From Antiquaquibacter soli (GTDB lineage: Bacteria > Actinomycetota > Actinomycetes > Actinomycetales > Microbacteriaceae): a stretch of DNA of 64,000 bases. Every line of letters starts with the position of its first letter. Position 1 is the first letter of the stretch. The notes under the pieces were generated by a model that was not told where the DNA came from, ran no database searches, and worked only from the letters and a program-made list of their open reading frames with translations. Positions 38,383 to 47,402 of the stretch are shown here, piece after piece. The translations under genes were made by a program, and so were the position numbers. The stretch is taken from positions 1,302,001-1,366,000 of the forward strand of contig NZ_JAUQUB010000001.1 in NCBI RefSeq assembly GCF_030580675.1, given 5' to 3'.

Positions 38383-39929
38383 CCGCTCCCCCGCTCGAGC
38401 CGCCCCGGGTCATCGTGCTCTGGTGCCCCGACTGGCCGGTCACGGCAGCGCGCACCGCCGCCGGGCTCGGACCCGAAGCACCGGTCGCCCTCGTCGACAA
38501 AGGCCGTGTGCTCGCGTCATCGCCCGCCGCTCGGGCGGAGTCGGTGCGCCGCGGCATCCGGGTTCGGGAAGCCCAGGCGCACTGCCCCGACCTCGTCGTC
38601 CTCGAGTACGACGCGGCCCTCGACGCGCGGGCCTTCGAGCCGCTCGTCGCCGCCATCGAGGAGCTCACGCCCGGAGTCCAGGTGCTGCGCCCGGGGATGT
38701 GCGCCGTGCGCGTGCGCGGCGCGGCGCGCTACTACGGGGGCGAGCGCGCCGCGGCCCTCGCACTCGTGTCGCGGCTCGACGAGCTTGGCGCGGGCGGAGC
38801 ACGGGCGGGAGTCGCCGACGGCATCTTCACCGCCGAGCAGTCGGCGCGGCGCGCCGCCGAGCGCGTCGGGATCGTGCCCGCGGGCTCGGCTCGGCAGTTC
38901 CTCGACCCGCTCGATGTGGGGCTCCTCGAGGAAGCGGGAGCGGAACCCGCTACGAGCACCGTCACCCTGTTGCGGCGGCTGGGCATCCGTACGCTCGGGC
39001 AGTTCGCGGCGCTCCCGCCCTCGGACGTGCGCACTCGCTTCGGGGTGCAGGGCGCTCGGCTGCACGCGCTCGCGGCGGGCAGCGACAGCTGGCCGCTCGT
39101 CCCCCGCACTCCCCCGGACGACCTCGAGGCGGTCGTCGACTTCGAGCCGGCCCTCGAACTCGTCGAGCAGGTCGCGTTCGGGATCCGCACCGCCGCCGAG
39201 CGCTTCGTCGACGAACTCGTCGCGCGCCGACTCGTGGTGACCGCGATTCGCGTCGTGCTGCGCTCCGACTCGGGCGAGACGGCGGAGCGCACGTGGCAGC
39301 ATCCCCGGTCCTTTTCCCCCGGTGACATCGTCGACCGCGTGCGCTGGCAGGCCTCCTCGGCGCAGTTGAGCGCCGGCATCACCCGCGTCGCGATCGCTCC
39401 AGAGGCCGTCGATGCGATCTCCCACCACGAGTCCGGGCTGTGGGGCTCGGGGCCGGATGAGCGCATCCACCACTCGCTGTCGCGCGTGCAGAGCATGCTC
39501 GGTCACGGCGCCGTGCTCATGCCCCGCGTCGGCGGCGGTCGCACCCTCGCCGACCGGCAGCGACTCGTCGCGTGGGGCGACCCCGCGGGCACCGCCACCG
39601 TGCGCGAGCCGTGGCCGGGTCAGCTGCCGGCGCCGCTGCCGGCGAGCGTCTTCACTCCGCGTCACCCGGTCGCCGTCGTCGATGCCGCGGGCGAACCCGT
39701 GATCGTGGGCTCGCGCGGCATGCCCTCGAGTGCCCCCGCCCGGCTCACCTCGGGTACGCGCACCCTCGAGCTCGGGGCCTGGGCGGGGCCCTGGCCGCTC
39801 GACGAGCGCTGGTGGGCTCCGGGGCAGGCCAGCCGCGCGTGGCGCTTCCAGGCGGTCGACTCGACGGGATGCGCGTGGCTGCTCGTGCTCGACGAAGCGG
39901 GCTGGTGGGTGGAGGCGCGCTATGACTAG
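38379..39929 (+). CDS. imuB: ImuB, Y-family polymerase-like adaptor
   Basis: 516 aa. Y-family fold with the catalytic acids lost: the DxD of DinB is replaced by VLWCPDWPVTAA, and the second acidic pair by VRVRGAARYYGGER. This is the ImuB hallmark; the protein is thought to be an inactive adaptor joining DnaE2 to the beta clamp. Helix-hairpin-helix region (TLLRRLGIRTLGQFAALPP) and a little-finger domain follow. Last segment has a WAGPWPLDERWW motif. Lies between imuA' and dnaE2. Confidence 0.92.
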   Translation: MTAPPLEPPRVIVLWCPDWPVTAARTAAGLGPEAPVALVDKGRVLASSPAARAESVRRGIRVREAQAHCPDLVVLEYDAALDARAFEPLVAAIEELTPGVQVLRPGMCAVRVRGAARYYGGERAAALALVSRLDELGAGGARAGVADGIFTAEQSARRAAERVGIVPAGSARQFLDPLDVGLLEEAGAEPATSTVTLLRRLGIRTLGQFAALPPSDVRTRFGVQGARLHALAAGSDSWPLVPRTPPDDLEAVVDFEPALELVEQVAFGIRTAAERFVDELVARRLVVTAIRVVLRSDSGETAERTWQHPRSFSPGDIVDRVRWQASSAQLSAGITRVAIAPEAVDAISHHESGLWGSGPDERIHHSLSRVQSMLGHGAVLMPRVGGGRTLADRQRLVAWGDPAGTATVREPWPGQLPAPLPASVFTPRHPVAVVDAAGEPVIVGSRGMPSSAPARLTSGTRTLELGAWAGPWPLDERWWAPGQASRAWRFQAVDSTGCAWLLVLDEAGWWVEARYD

Positions 39930-39940
39930 GGATGATCGTC

Positions 39941-42900
39941 ATGGGCTGGAGTAACCCGCCGATCCCGTGGTCGGAGTTCGAGAAGGGGCTCTCCGATCTC
40001 TCTCGACCCGGCACGGCACCCCCGCTGGGCGCCGATGGCGGCGACAGCCCTGCCTGGTCGCCCAAGCGCAAGGCGTACCGGCCGCCCGAGGGTTTCACCG
40101 CCGCTGCCGACGTCGTGCCCTACGCGGAGCTGCACGCGCACTCGAGCTTCAGCTTCCTCGACGGTGCCACGATGCCGGAGAAGATGGCCGAGGAAGCCGC
40201 CCGACTCGGGCTCACCGCCCTCGCGCTCACCGACCACGACGGACTGTACGGCACTGTGCGCATGGCCGAGGCCGCCGCCGAGCTGGGCGTCGCCACCATC
40301 ATCGGCGCGGAGCTCTCGCTCGGGCTCGGGGGGCCGCAGAACGGCGTCCCCGACCCGGAGGGCTCGCACCTGCTCGTGCTCGCGCGCCAGGAGGAGGGCT
40401 ACCACCGACTCGCCTCAGCGATCACCGCGGGCCAGCTCGCCGGCGGCGAGAAGGGCCGACCGGTCTACGACCTGGAAGAGCTCGCCGCCCTGGCGGAGGG
40501 CCACTGGCTCGTCCTCACCGGCTGTCGCAAGGGTGCTGTGCGGCAAGCGCTCGAGAGCGGACCGGATGCCGCGGGCCTCGAGCTCGACCGTCTCCTCGGG
40601 CTGTTCGGCCCCGAGAACGTCGCCGTCGAGCTCTTCGACCACGGCAACCCGCTCGACAGCGCGCACAACGACTCCCTGGCCTCCCTCGCCTCCGACCGCG
40701 GTCTGCGCGTCGTCGCGACGAGCAATGCCCACTACGCCTCCCCCGAGCAGCACCGGCTGCACACCGCCCTCGCCGCTGTCCGCGCGCGGCGCAGCCTCGA
40801 CGAGATGGACGGCTGGCTGCCTGCCGCCGGACAAGCGCACTTGCGCTCCGGCGCCGAGATGGCCGCGCGATTCGCGCGCTACCCGGGAGCGGTCGAGAAC
40901 ACCGTCGAGATCGCCCGCGAGCTCGCGTTCGAGCTACGGCGCGCCAAGCCCGCCCTGCCCGACCAGGAGGTTCCCGAGGGGCACACCCCGGCGAGCTACC
41001 TGCGCGAGCTCGTCTGGGCGGGGGCACCGAAGCGGCTCCCCGCGCTCACCGACGACGTGCGGGCGCGCATCGAGCGCGAGCTCGACATCATCGAGGAGAA
41101 GGGCTTCCCCGGGTACTTCCTGATCGTGTGGGACATCGTCCGCTTCGCTCGGGAGCGGGGCATCCTGTGCCAGGGGCGCGGTTCGGCCGCGAGCTCCGTC
41201 GTCTGCTACCTGCTGGAGATCACCGCCGTCGACCCGATCCGCTACAAGCTGCCCTTCGAGCGCTTCATCTCGACCATGCGCGAGGAGGAGCCCGACATCG
41301 ACGTCGACTTCGACTCCGATCGGCGCGAGGAGGTCATCCAGTACGTCTTCGAGAAGTACGGCAGGCGCAACGCGGCGCAAGTGTGCAACGTCATCCAGTA
41401 CCGGCCGAAGTTCGCGGTGCGCGACATGGCCAAAGCGCTCGGCCACTCGCCCGGCCAGCAGGACGCCTGGTCGAAGCAGGTCGAGCGCTGGGGCGCTCTC
41501 GTCTCGAGCCAGGATCACGACATCCCCGAGCAGGTCGTCGACCTCGCGATGGAGGTCATGACCTTCCCCCGTCACCTCGGCATCCACTCGGGCGGCATGG
41601 TCCTCACCCAGCGCCCGGTCGGCGAGGTGGTGCCGATCGAGCACGCGCGCAGGGACGGCCGCACGGTCGTGCAGTGGGACAAGGACGACTGCGCGTGGAT
41701 GGGACTCGTCAAGTTCGACCTCCTGGGACTCGGGATGCTCTCCGCCCTGCAGTACTCGTTCGACATCGTCCGCGACGCCCTCGGCGAGGAGCTCGACCTC
41801 GACTCGATCCCCAAGGAGGAGCAGGGCGTCTACGACCAGCTCTGCCGTGCTGACGCGATCGGCGTCTTCCAGGTGGAGAGTCGCGCGCAACTAGGACTGC
41901 TGCCGCGACTGCAGCCGCGCGAGTTCTACCACCTCGTCGTGGAGATCGCCCTCGTGCGACCCGGTCCCATCCAGGGCGGTGCCGTGCATCCCTACGTGCG
42001 GCGCAAGATGGGCGAGGAGCCGATCACCTACCTGCATCCGAACCTCGTCGAGCCGCTCGAGCGCACCCTCGGTGTGCCGATCTTCCAGGAGCAGCTCATG
42101 CAGATCGCCGTCGCGGTGGGCGGTTGCACCCCCGACGACGCCGACCACCTCCGGCGGGCGATGGGCTCCAAGCGCGGCGTCGAGAAGATCTCCAAGCTCA
42201 AGGAGAAGCTGTACGAGGGCATGGCCGCCAACGGCATCACGGGTGCCGACGCCGACTCGATCTATGCGCGCATCCAGGCTTTCGCGGGTTTCGGGTTCGC
42301 CGAGAGCCACGCGCTCAGCTTCGGCCTGCTCGTCTACGCGAGCGCCTGGATGCGCCTGCACTACCCGGGGGCGTTCCTCGCGGCGCTGCTCCGGGCCCAG
42401 CCGATGGGCTTCTATTCTCCGCAGAGCCTCGTCGCGGATGCCCGCCGCCACGGTGTCGACGTGCTGCGGCCCGACATCCAGCTCTCCGGTGCCCAGGCCG
42501 GCCTCGAGCCGACGGTGCAGAGACCCGTCGCGACGGGCGACCCGCACTGCCTGGACAGGGAGCAGCCCCCCGTCGGGCCCTTTGACCGCAGCGCTCCCTT
42601 CGACACCGACGACCACCGTCGGGATGGCGCCTTCGCCGTCCGGCTCGGCCTCGACGAGGTCGGGGGCATCAGCACCGCCGTCGCGACGCGCATCGTCGAG
42701 GAGCGGGAGCGGGGAGGCGCCTACCGGGACATGAACGATCTCGTCCGCCGGACCGGGCTGACGACCGCTCAGCTCGAGTCGCTCGCGGCAGCGGGCGCCT
42801 TCGACGGCTTCGGACTCTCGCGTCGCGAAGCGCTGTGGAACGCGGGTAATGCCGCGCAGGACCGTCCCGAGTTCCTCGAGGGCTCCATCGTCGCGGTGCA

Positions 42901-43336
42901 GCCGCCGCTGTTCGCGATGCCGAGCGAGGTCGAGGAAGTGATGAGCGATCTGTGGTCGACGGGGATCTCCACAGACAGCCACCCCGTGGCGCACCTGCGA
43001 TCGTCGCTGCGGGAGGAGGGCATCCTGTCCGCTGCAGAGCTCGCGACGGCGGAGCCCGGGCGCCGGGTGCGCGTCGCGGGAGTGGTCACCCACCGCCAGC
43101 GGCCCGCGACAGCGAGCGGTATCACGTTCATCAACCTCGAGGACGAGACCGGCTTCATGAACATCATCTGCAGCACGGGGGTCTGGGGCCGTCATCGTCG
43201 GGTCTTCCGCGAAGCCCCCGCCCTCGTCGTGCGCGGGATGCTCGAGCGCTCCGCTGAGGGGGTCACCAACATCGTCGCCGACCACGTGGAGCACCTCGGG
43301 ATGGTCCCGCGGACCCGCTCGCGGGATTTCCGATAG
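39941..43336 (+). CDS. dnaE2: Error-prone DNA polymerase III alpha subunit
   Basis: 1131 aa. N-terminal PHP domain (AELHAHSSFSFLDGA, 63-77), the polymerase active site with CQGRGSAASSVVCY and the acidic PDIDVDFDSDRREEV, a helix-hairpin-helix region, and a C-terminal OB fold (RVRVAGVVTHRQRPATASG). DnaE2 makes the mutagenic step of translesion synthesis together with ImuA' and ImuB. ATG 39941 was preferred over 39932 because AGGGA lies nine bases upstream. No separate box seen, so probably transcribed from the imuA' promoter. Confidence 0.95.
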   Translation: MGWSNPPIPWSEFEKGLSDLSRPGTAPPLGADGGDSPAWSPKRKAYRPPEGFTAAADVVPYAELHAHSSFSFLDGATMPEKMAEEAARLGLTALALTDHDGLYGTVRMAEAAAELGVATIIGAELSLGLGGPQNGVPDPEGSHLLVLARQEEGYHRLASAITAGQLAGGEKGRPVYDLEELAALAEGHWLVLTGCRKGAVRQALESGPDAAGLELDRLLGLFGPENVAVELFDHGNPLDSAHNDSLASLASDRGLRVVATSNAHYASPEQHRLHTALAAVRARRSLDEMDGWLPAAGQAHLRSGAEMAARFARYPGAVENTVEIARELAFELRRAKPALPDQEVPEGHTPASYLRELVWAGAPKRLPALTDDVRARIERELDIIEEKGFPGYFLIVWDIVRFARERGILCQGRGSAASSVVCYLLEITAVDPIRYKLPFERFISTMREEEPDIDVDFDSDRREEVIQYVFEKYGRRNAAQVCNVIQYRPKFAVRDMAKALGHSPGQQDAWSKQVERWGALVSSQDHDIPEQVVDLAMEVMTFPRHLGIHSGGMVLTQRPVGEVVPIEHARRDGRTVVQWDKDDCAWMGLVKFDLLGLGMLSALQYSFDIVRDALGEELDLDSIPKEEQGVYDQLCRADAIGVFQVESRAQLGLLPRLQPREFYHLVVEIALVRPGPIQGGAVHPYVRRKMGEEPITYLHPNLVEPLERTLGVPIFQEQLMQIAVAVGGCTPDDADHLRRAMGSKRGVEKISKLKEKLYEGMAANGITGADADSIYARIQAFAGFGFAESHALSFGLLVYASAWMRLHYPGAFLAALLRAQPMGFYSPQSLVADARRHGVDVLRPDIQLSGAQAGLEPTVQRPVATGDPHCLDREQPPVGPFDRSAPFDTDDHRRDGAFAVRLGLDEVGGISTAVATRIVEERERGGAYRDMNDLVRRTGLTTAQLESLAAAGAFDGFGLSRREALWNAGNAAQDRPEFLEGSIVAVQPPLFAMPSEVEEVMSDLWSTGISTDSHPVAHLRSSLREEGILSAAELATAEPGRRVRVAGVVTHRQRPATASGITFINLEDETGFMNIICSTGVWGRHRRVFREAPALVVRGMLERSAEGVTNIVADHVEHLGMVPRTRSRDFR

Positions 43337-43370
43337 ATGACGTTTAGTTACCGGTTTGGGAAACTATGGC

Positions 43371-43395
43371 GGACTGGGGGTGGTCCTGCTATAAC
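43371..43395 (+). promoter_or_regulatory. Predicted cspA promoter
   Basis: TATAAC at 43390-43395 is the likely -10; the -35 is not clear. GGAC and GTCC (43371-43374, 43383-43386) form a short inverted repeat between. A leader of about 75 bases would precede cspA, as is common for cold-shock genes. Confidence 0.45.
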
Positions 43396-43477
43396 CTTGG
43401 CTCACGTCCGCTCGCTTCCGGGTGCGCGGGTGTGGCCTCGACTGTCGGGGCCGTAGGAACGCTCCTGGAGGAGTTAC

Positions 43478-43681
43478 ATGGCACTAGGTACCGTCAAGTG
43501 GTTCAACGCGGAAAAGGGCTTTGGTTTCATCGCCCCTGAGGACGGAAGTCCTGACGTGTTCGCCCACTACTCGGCCATCCAGTCGAACGGCTACCGGTCG
43601 CTCGACGAGAACCAGAAGGTCGAGTTCGACATCACCCAGGGACCCAAGGGTCCCCAGGCGGAGAACATCCGCCCCCTCTGA
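43478..43681 (+). CDS. cspA: Cold-shock protein (CspA family)
   Basis: 67 aa. Complete cold-shock domain with RNP1 KGFGFIAP and RNP2 DVFAHYSAI. It binds single-stranded RNA and DNA and acts as an RNA chaperone. Strong ribosome site GGAGGAG six bases before the ATG, and a hairpin terminator 80 bases after the stop. Confidence 0.97.
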   Translation: MALGTVKWFNAEKGFGFIAPEDGSPDVFAHYSAIQSNGYRSLDENQKVEFDITQGPKGPQAENIRPL

Positions 43682-43761
43682 TCTTGCTTCCCACCCGCAC
43701 CGCCGCATCATTGCCCCGCAATGTCGCGGATCGGCGGTTCTGGGTATCAGTTCAGTAAGGA

Positions 43762-43797
43762 GAACGCCTCGGAGAGATCCGGGGCGTTCTTCATTTC
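43762..43797 (+). terminator. Rho-independent-type terminator after cspA
   Basis: GAACGCCTCGG (43762-43772) and CCGGGGCGTTC (43779-43789) form an 11-bp stem with one T-G pair and loop AGAGAT, followed by TTCATTTCT. One of the few hairpins in the window with a T-rich tail. Confidence 0.8.
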
Positions 43798-43834
43798 TCC
43801 GGAGCTCTCCGGCGGGGTGCGCCCTCAAGGCGCG

Positions 43835-45625
43835 TCAGGAGCGGAGACCGCGCCGCAGGAAGTCGATGCGCGCCTGCAGTTGGGTGACGGATGCCTGGGC
43901 GACCGCCGGTCCCCCGCAGATGCGCCGCAGCTCGGCGTGGATGAGGGCGTGCGGCTCGCCGGAGAGCTTCGCCCGCATGCCGACGAGCGAGTTCAGCAGC
44001 GTGCGCTGCTCCCGCAGTGTGCGATACAGCGGCGGTGGCTGCTCGGGCTGCTGCGCCTTCTCCTCCTCCGTCACGAAGGCAGCCCGACGCTGCTGCCGCC
44101 GGTGGCGCTGCCTCAAGAGTTCGCGCACCTGATCAGGTTCGAGGATGCCCGGCAGCCCGAGGAAGTCCAGCTCCTCGTCACTGCCGGTGAATGCGGCGGC
44201 ACCGAACTCGTCGCCGTCGAAGAGCACCTTGTCGAAGTTGGCGTCGGACTCGATCGCCTCCCACGTGAACTCCTCCGCGAGCTGGTCCTTCGAGTCCTGC
44301 TCCCGGTTCTCCCGATCCAGCAGGTCGTCGTCGAGGAGCTGGTCGTCGGCGCGCTCCCGATCGAGGGCGTGGTCGCGCTCGAGCTCGAGCTGGGAGGCGA
44401 GCGAGAGCAGCGAGGGGACGGTGGGGATGAACACGGACGCCGTCTCGCCGCGGCGGCGGGCCCGGACGAACCGCCCGATCGCTTGCGCGAAGTAGAGCGG
44501 CGTCGAGGCCGACGTCGCGTACACCCCGACCGCGAGCCGCGGCACGTCGACGCCCTCCGACACCATTCGAACCGCGACCATCCACCGCCGTGTGTTGCCC
44601 GCGAACTCCTCGATGCGCGCCGAGGACTCCTTCTCGTCGGAGAGCACGACGGTCGCCTGCTCCCCGGTGATGCCCTGCAGCAGGGCGGCGTAGGCGCGCG
44701 CGGCCCGCTGGTCGGTCGCGATGACGAGGCCACCGGCATCCGGAATCGAGTGCCGCACCTCGGTGAGCCGCACGTCCGCGGCCCTCAACACCGCCTGGAT
44801 CCACTCTCCGCCGGGGTCCAGCGCCGTTCGCCACGCCTGGGCGGTGACGTCCTTGGTGTCCCCTTCCCCGAGCCGGGCCTCCATCTCGTCGCCCATGCGG
44901 GTGCGCCAGCGCATCTTGCCCGCGTAGGCCATGAACATCACCGGTCGCACGACGCCGTCGGCGAGTGCCCGCCCGTAGCCGTAGTTGTAGTCGGTCTGGG
45001 ACGTGCGGATGCCTTTCTCGTCGCGCACGTAGCTGACGAACGGGATGGGGGCAGTGTCGCTGCGGAACGGCGTGCCCGTGAGCGAGAGGCGGCGGGTCGC
45101 CGGATCGAACGCCTCCCGGATCGCATCGCCCCAGCTGAGCGCGTCACCGCCGTGGTGGACCTCGTCGAGGATCACGAGCGTGCGACCCGACTCGGTGATC
45201 TCCCGATGGAGGGATGCCCGCACCGCCACTTGCGCGTAGGTGACGGCCATGCCGTGGTACCGCCGGCCGCCCCACGCGTCTCCGTTGGAGTAACCCGGAT
45301 CGAGCCGGAGGCCCACGCGGTGCGCCGCGTCGGCCCACTGCCGCTTGAGGTGATCGGTGGGGGCGACGACGGTGACCCGGTCGACAACGCGCCGCGCGAT
45401 GAGCTCGACCGCGAGTCTCAGCGCGAACGTCGTCTTGCCGGCGCCCGGTGTCGCGGCGGCGAGGAAGTCGCGCGGTTCGCGCTCGAAGTACAGGTCGAGG
45501 GCCTCGGCCTGCCATGCGCGGAGCTTCGACGCGGTGCCGCGGGCGGCCCGCTCGGGGTATGAGGGTGAGAGGTGCTCCGCCGCGAAGGTTCCGACCGTGG
45601 GGCCGGGCAGGGAGGGAGTGCTCAC
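43835..45625 (-). CDS. DEAD/DEAH-box SF2 helicase
   Basis: 596 aa from GTG 45625. Walker A ATPGAGKTT (58-66), DEVH (154-157), LTGTPFRSD, and in domain 2 VIATDQRAARAYA, VSEGVDVPRLAVGVYAT and QAIGRFVRARR. An acidic stretch rich in Asp and Glu (about residues 400-470) and a long C-terminal helical region follow. Resembles type-III restriction-like/RadD-like helicases. No nuclease or methylase partner is adjacent, so a general repair role is as likely as defence. Confidence 0.88.
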   Translation of the reverse strand: MSTPSLPGPTVGTFAAEHLSPSYPERAARGTASKLRAWQAEALDLYFEREPRDFLAAATPGAGKTTFALRLAVELIARRVVDRVTVVAPTDHLKRQWADAAHRVGLRLDPGYSNGDAWGGRRYHGMAVTYAQVAVRASLHREITESGRTLVILDEVHHGGDALSWGDAIREAFDPATRRLSLTGTPFRSDTAPIPFVSYVRDEKGIRTSQTDYNYGYGRALADGVVRPVMFMAYAGKMRWRTRMGDEMEARLGEGDTKDVTAQAWRTALDPGGEWIQAVLRAADVRLTEVRHSIPDAGGLVIATDQRAARAYAALLQGITGEQATVVLSDEKESSARIEEFAGNTRRWMVAVRMVSEGVDVPRLAVGVYATSASTPLYFAQAIGRFVRARRRGETASVFIPTVPSLLSLASQLELERDHALDRERADDQLLDDDLLDRENREQDSKDQLAEEFTWEAIESDANFDKVLFDGDEFGAAAFTGSDEELDFLGLPGILEPDQVRELLRQRHRRQQRRAAFVTEEEKAQQPEQPPPLYRTLREQRTLLNSLVGMRAKLSGEPHALIHAELRRICGGPAVAQASVTQLQARIDFLRRGLRS

Positions 45626-45683
45626 TTGATAAGACGTTACCCGAGCCCGGTGACACCGATCGCGAGCGGGAGGGGTGAAGGTC

Positions 45684-46928
45684 TCAATCCCGCTGCCCGA
45701 GTCGCGGCCGCTCGTGGGGGCGGTGCCCGAGAAGTCGGGCGGGGGTGACGGCACCGCGGCCGAACCGCTCGCTCGCGGCATCCATGACGTTCTCTGCGTC
45801 GCGCCAGCCCTCGCTCTCGTCCCAGAGGGCGGGCAGCAGCCCGTCGGGATCGAGGAGATGCTCCGCGCGCACGCCGACGAGCCGCACCGGGCGGTCGGTG
45901 CGCAGCGAGTCGTAGATGTCGCGCACCTCGTCATAGATCTGCCGGCCGAGGTCGGTGGGTTCGGCGATGGTGCGGGATCGGGTGATGGTCGTGAAGTCCT
46001 CGAAGCGCAGCTTGAGCACGACGGTGCGCGCGCGCACGCCGTGCCGACGCAGTCGTACCGCCACCATGTTCGCCATGCGCAGGAGTTCGCGATGGATGAC
46101 CGACGCGTCCGTGACGTCCGTCGAGAAAGTCATCTCGTGGCCGACGCTCTTTTCCTCGGCACCGCCCTCGACGCGGCGGGGGTCGCGGCCCCACGCGAGT
46201 TCGAACAGCCGCCGGCCCGCCGAGTCGCCGAGCAGGCGGACGAGCTGCTCGACCGGCGTGCTTGCGAGGTCGCCGATGGTGTGGAAGCCGCGGGAGCGCA
46301 GGAGCTCCTCAGACTTGGCCCCGACTCCCCAGAGCTTCGCGATCGGGAGCGGGTGGAGGAAGTCGACAGTACCCTCAGCGGGGATGACGAGGAGCCCGTC
46401 GGGCTTGGACATGCCGGAGGCCACCTTCGCCACGAACTTCGTCGCCGCTGCGCCGACGGAGCAGATGAGACCTGTCTCGGCGCGCACCCGGCGCCTCAGG
46501 AGCTGCGCGACCTGGAGGGGCGAGCCGAAGACGGTGCGGGCTCCGGAGACATCGAGGAACGCCTCGTCGATGCCCAGCCTCTCGACGGCCGGCGTGAGCT
46601 CGTCGCAGATTGCGAAGACCTGCTTCGAGTAGTGCTGGTAGCGGTCGTAGTGCGGTTCGAGGATGATCGCCTGGGGGCACCGGCGGAGAGCGATCGCCAT
46701 GGGCAGCGCCGAGTTGACCCCGAACTTGCGGGCCTCGTAGGTCGCCGCCGTGACGATCGACCTCGGCGAGTCGTGGCCCACGATGACGGGTTTGCCGACG
46801 AGCTCGGGGTGGTCGAGGAGCTCCACGGAGGCGAAGAACGCGTCCATGTCGACGTGAAGGATGGGCGCGCTCGTCGAGTCGACGTCGTCAGCGGTGACCT
46901 GGCGGTCCCTGCCGTCCTGCTTGCCCAT
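45684..46928 (-). CDS. dinB: DNA polymerase IV (Y family)
   Basis: 414 aa. Active site intact: HVDMDAFFAS with Asp27, and GIDEAFLDVSG with Asp121 and Glu122. Helix-hairpin-helix and little-finger domains follow; GRGAVTPARLLG sits near the C-terminus. Error-prone translesion polymerase. The 20 residues before the catalytic core are variable and may not all be translated. No SOS box was seen upstream. Confidence 0.94.
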   Translation of the reverse strand: MGKQDGRDRQVTADDVDSTSAPILHVDMDAFFASVELLDHPELVGKPVIVGHDSPRSIVTAATYEARKFGVNSALPMAIALRRCPQAIILEPHYDRYQHYSKQVFAICDELTPAVERLGIDEAFLDVSGARTVFGSPLQVAQLLRRRVRAETGLICSVGAAATKFVAKVASGMSKPDGLLVIPAEGTVDFLHPLPIAKLWGVGAKSEELLRSRGFHTIGDLASTPVEQLVRLLGDSAGRRLFELAWGRDPRRVEGGAEEKSVGHEMTFSTDVTDASVIHRELLRMANMVAVRLRRHGVRARTVVLKLRFEDFTTITRSRTIAEPTDLGRQIYDEVRDIYDSLRTDRPVRLVGVRAEHLLDPDGLLPALWDESEGWRDAENVMDAASERFGRGAVTPARLLGHRPHERPRLGQRD

Positions 46929-46964
46929 GGGGTCATTGTCTCAGGGGCCGCCGACGACGGCATG

Positions 46965-47002
46965 AGGAAGGGGGCGGGTGCCGAAGCGCCCGCCCCCTTC
47001 CT
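46965..47002 (-). terminator. Hairpin after the GlsB-like gene, UUCG tetraloop
   Basis: A 17-bp stem (46965-46981 with 46986-47002, one T-G pair) is among the longest in the window. On the minus strand the loop is TTCG closed by C-G, an unusually stable form in RNA. It starts ten bases after the stop codon of the minus-strand gene. There is no T tract. Confidence 0.7.
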
Positions 47003-47011
47003 GCAGCGTTG

Positions 47012-47275
47012 CTATCGACGGCGTCCCGAGAGAGCGCCGAAGATCGCGAGCACGATGAGCGCGCCGACGACCGCCCAGAACCAGGAGACGAGCGACCAGA
47101 AGCCGTTCGCGTCGAGGAGGTTCTGCCCGAAGAACAGCTGCGAGATCCACCCGCCCAGGAGTGCTCCGATGACGCCGAGCACGATCGTCAGGAACCACCC
47201 GACGCGCTGGCGCAGGATGAGCTTGGCGATGACGGCGGCAATGATGCCGAGGATGAGGACGGAAAACCAACCCAT
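47012..47275 (-). CDS. GlsB/YeaQ-type small membrane stress protein
   Basis: 87 aa, three membrane helices. MGWFSVLILGIIAAVIAKLIL, the glycine-rich GVIGALLGGWISQLFFG segment and a last helix define the transglycosylase-associated protein family. Often induced by stress; molecular role unknown. ATG 47275 with GGGAG seven bases upstream. Confidence 0.88.
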   Translation of the reverse strand: MGWFSVLILGIIAAVIAKLILRQRVGWFLTIVLGVIGALLGGWISQLFFGQNLLDANGFWSLVSWFWAVVGALIVLAIFGALSGRRR

Positions 47276-47402
47276 GACATGACTCCCAAAACGTGAGTTC
47301 TGCGGGGCCGGATCGGACCCCGCGCGATCAGCTTGGCAGCCCGGGCGATCCGGCGACAACCTCTGGTGGCGATCGGCGCGCTTAGTGAGTAATGCTGGAC
47401 TC

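Noticed and set aside
43396-43477. cspA leader as an RNA thermosensor
   Set aside because: Leader is about 75 bases, but I see no convincing alternative structures by eye.
43835-45625. DEAH helicase as part of a phage-defence system
   Set aside because: Neighbours are cspA and dinB; no nuclease, methylase or other defence gene is present.
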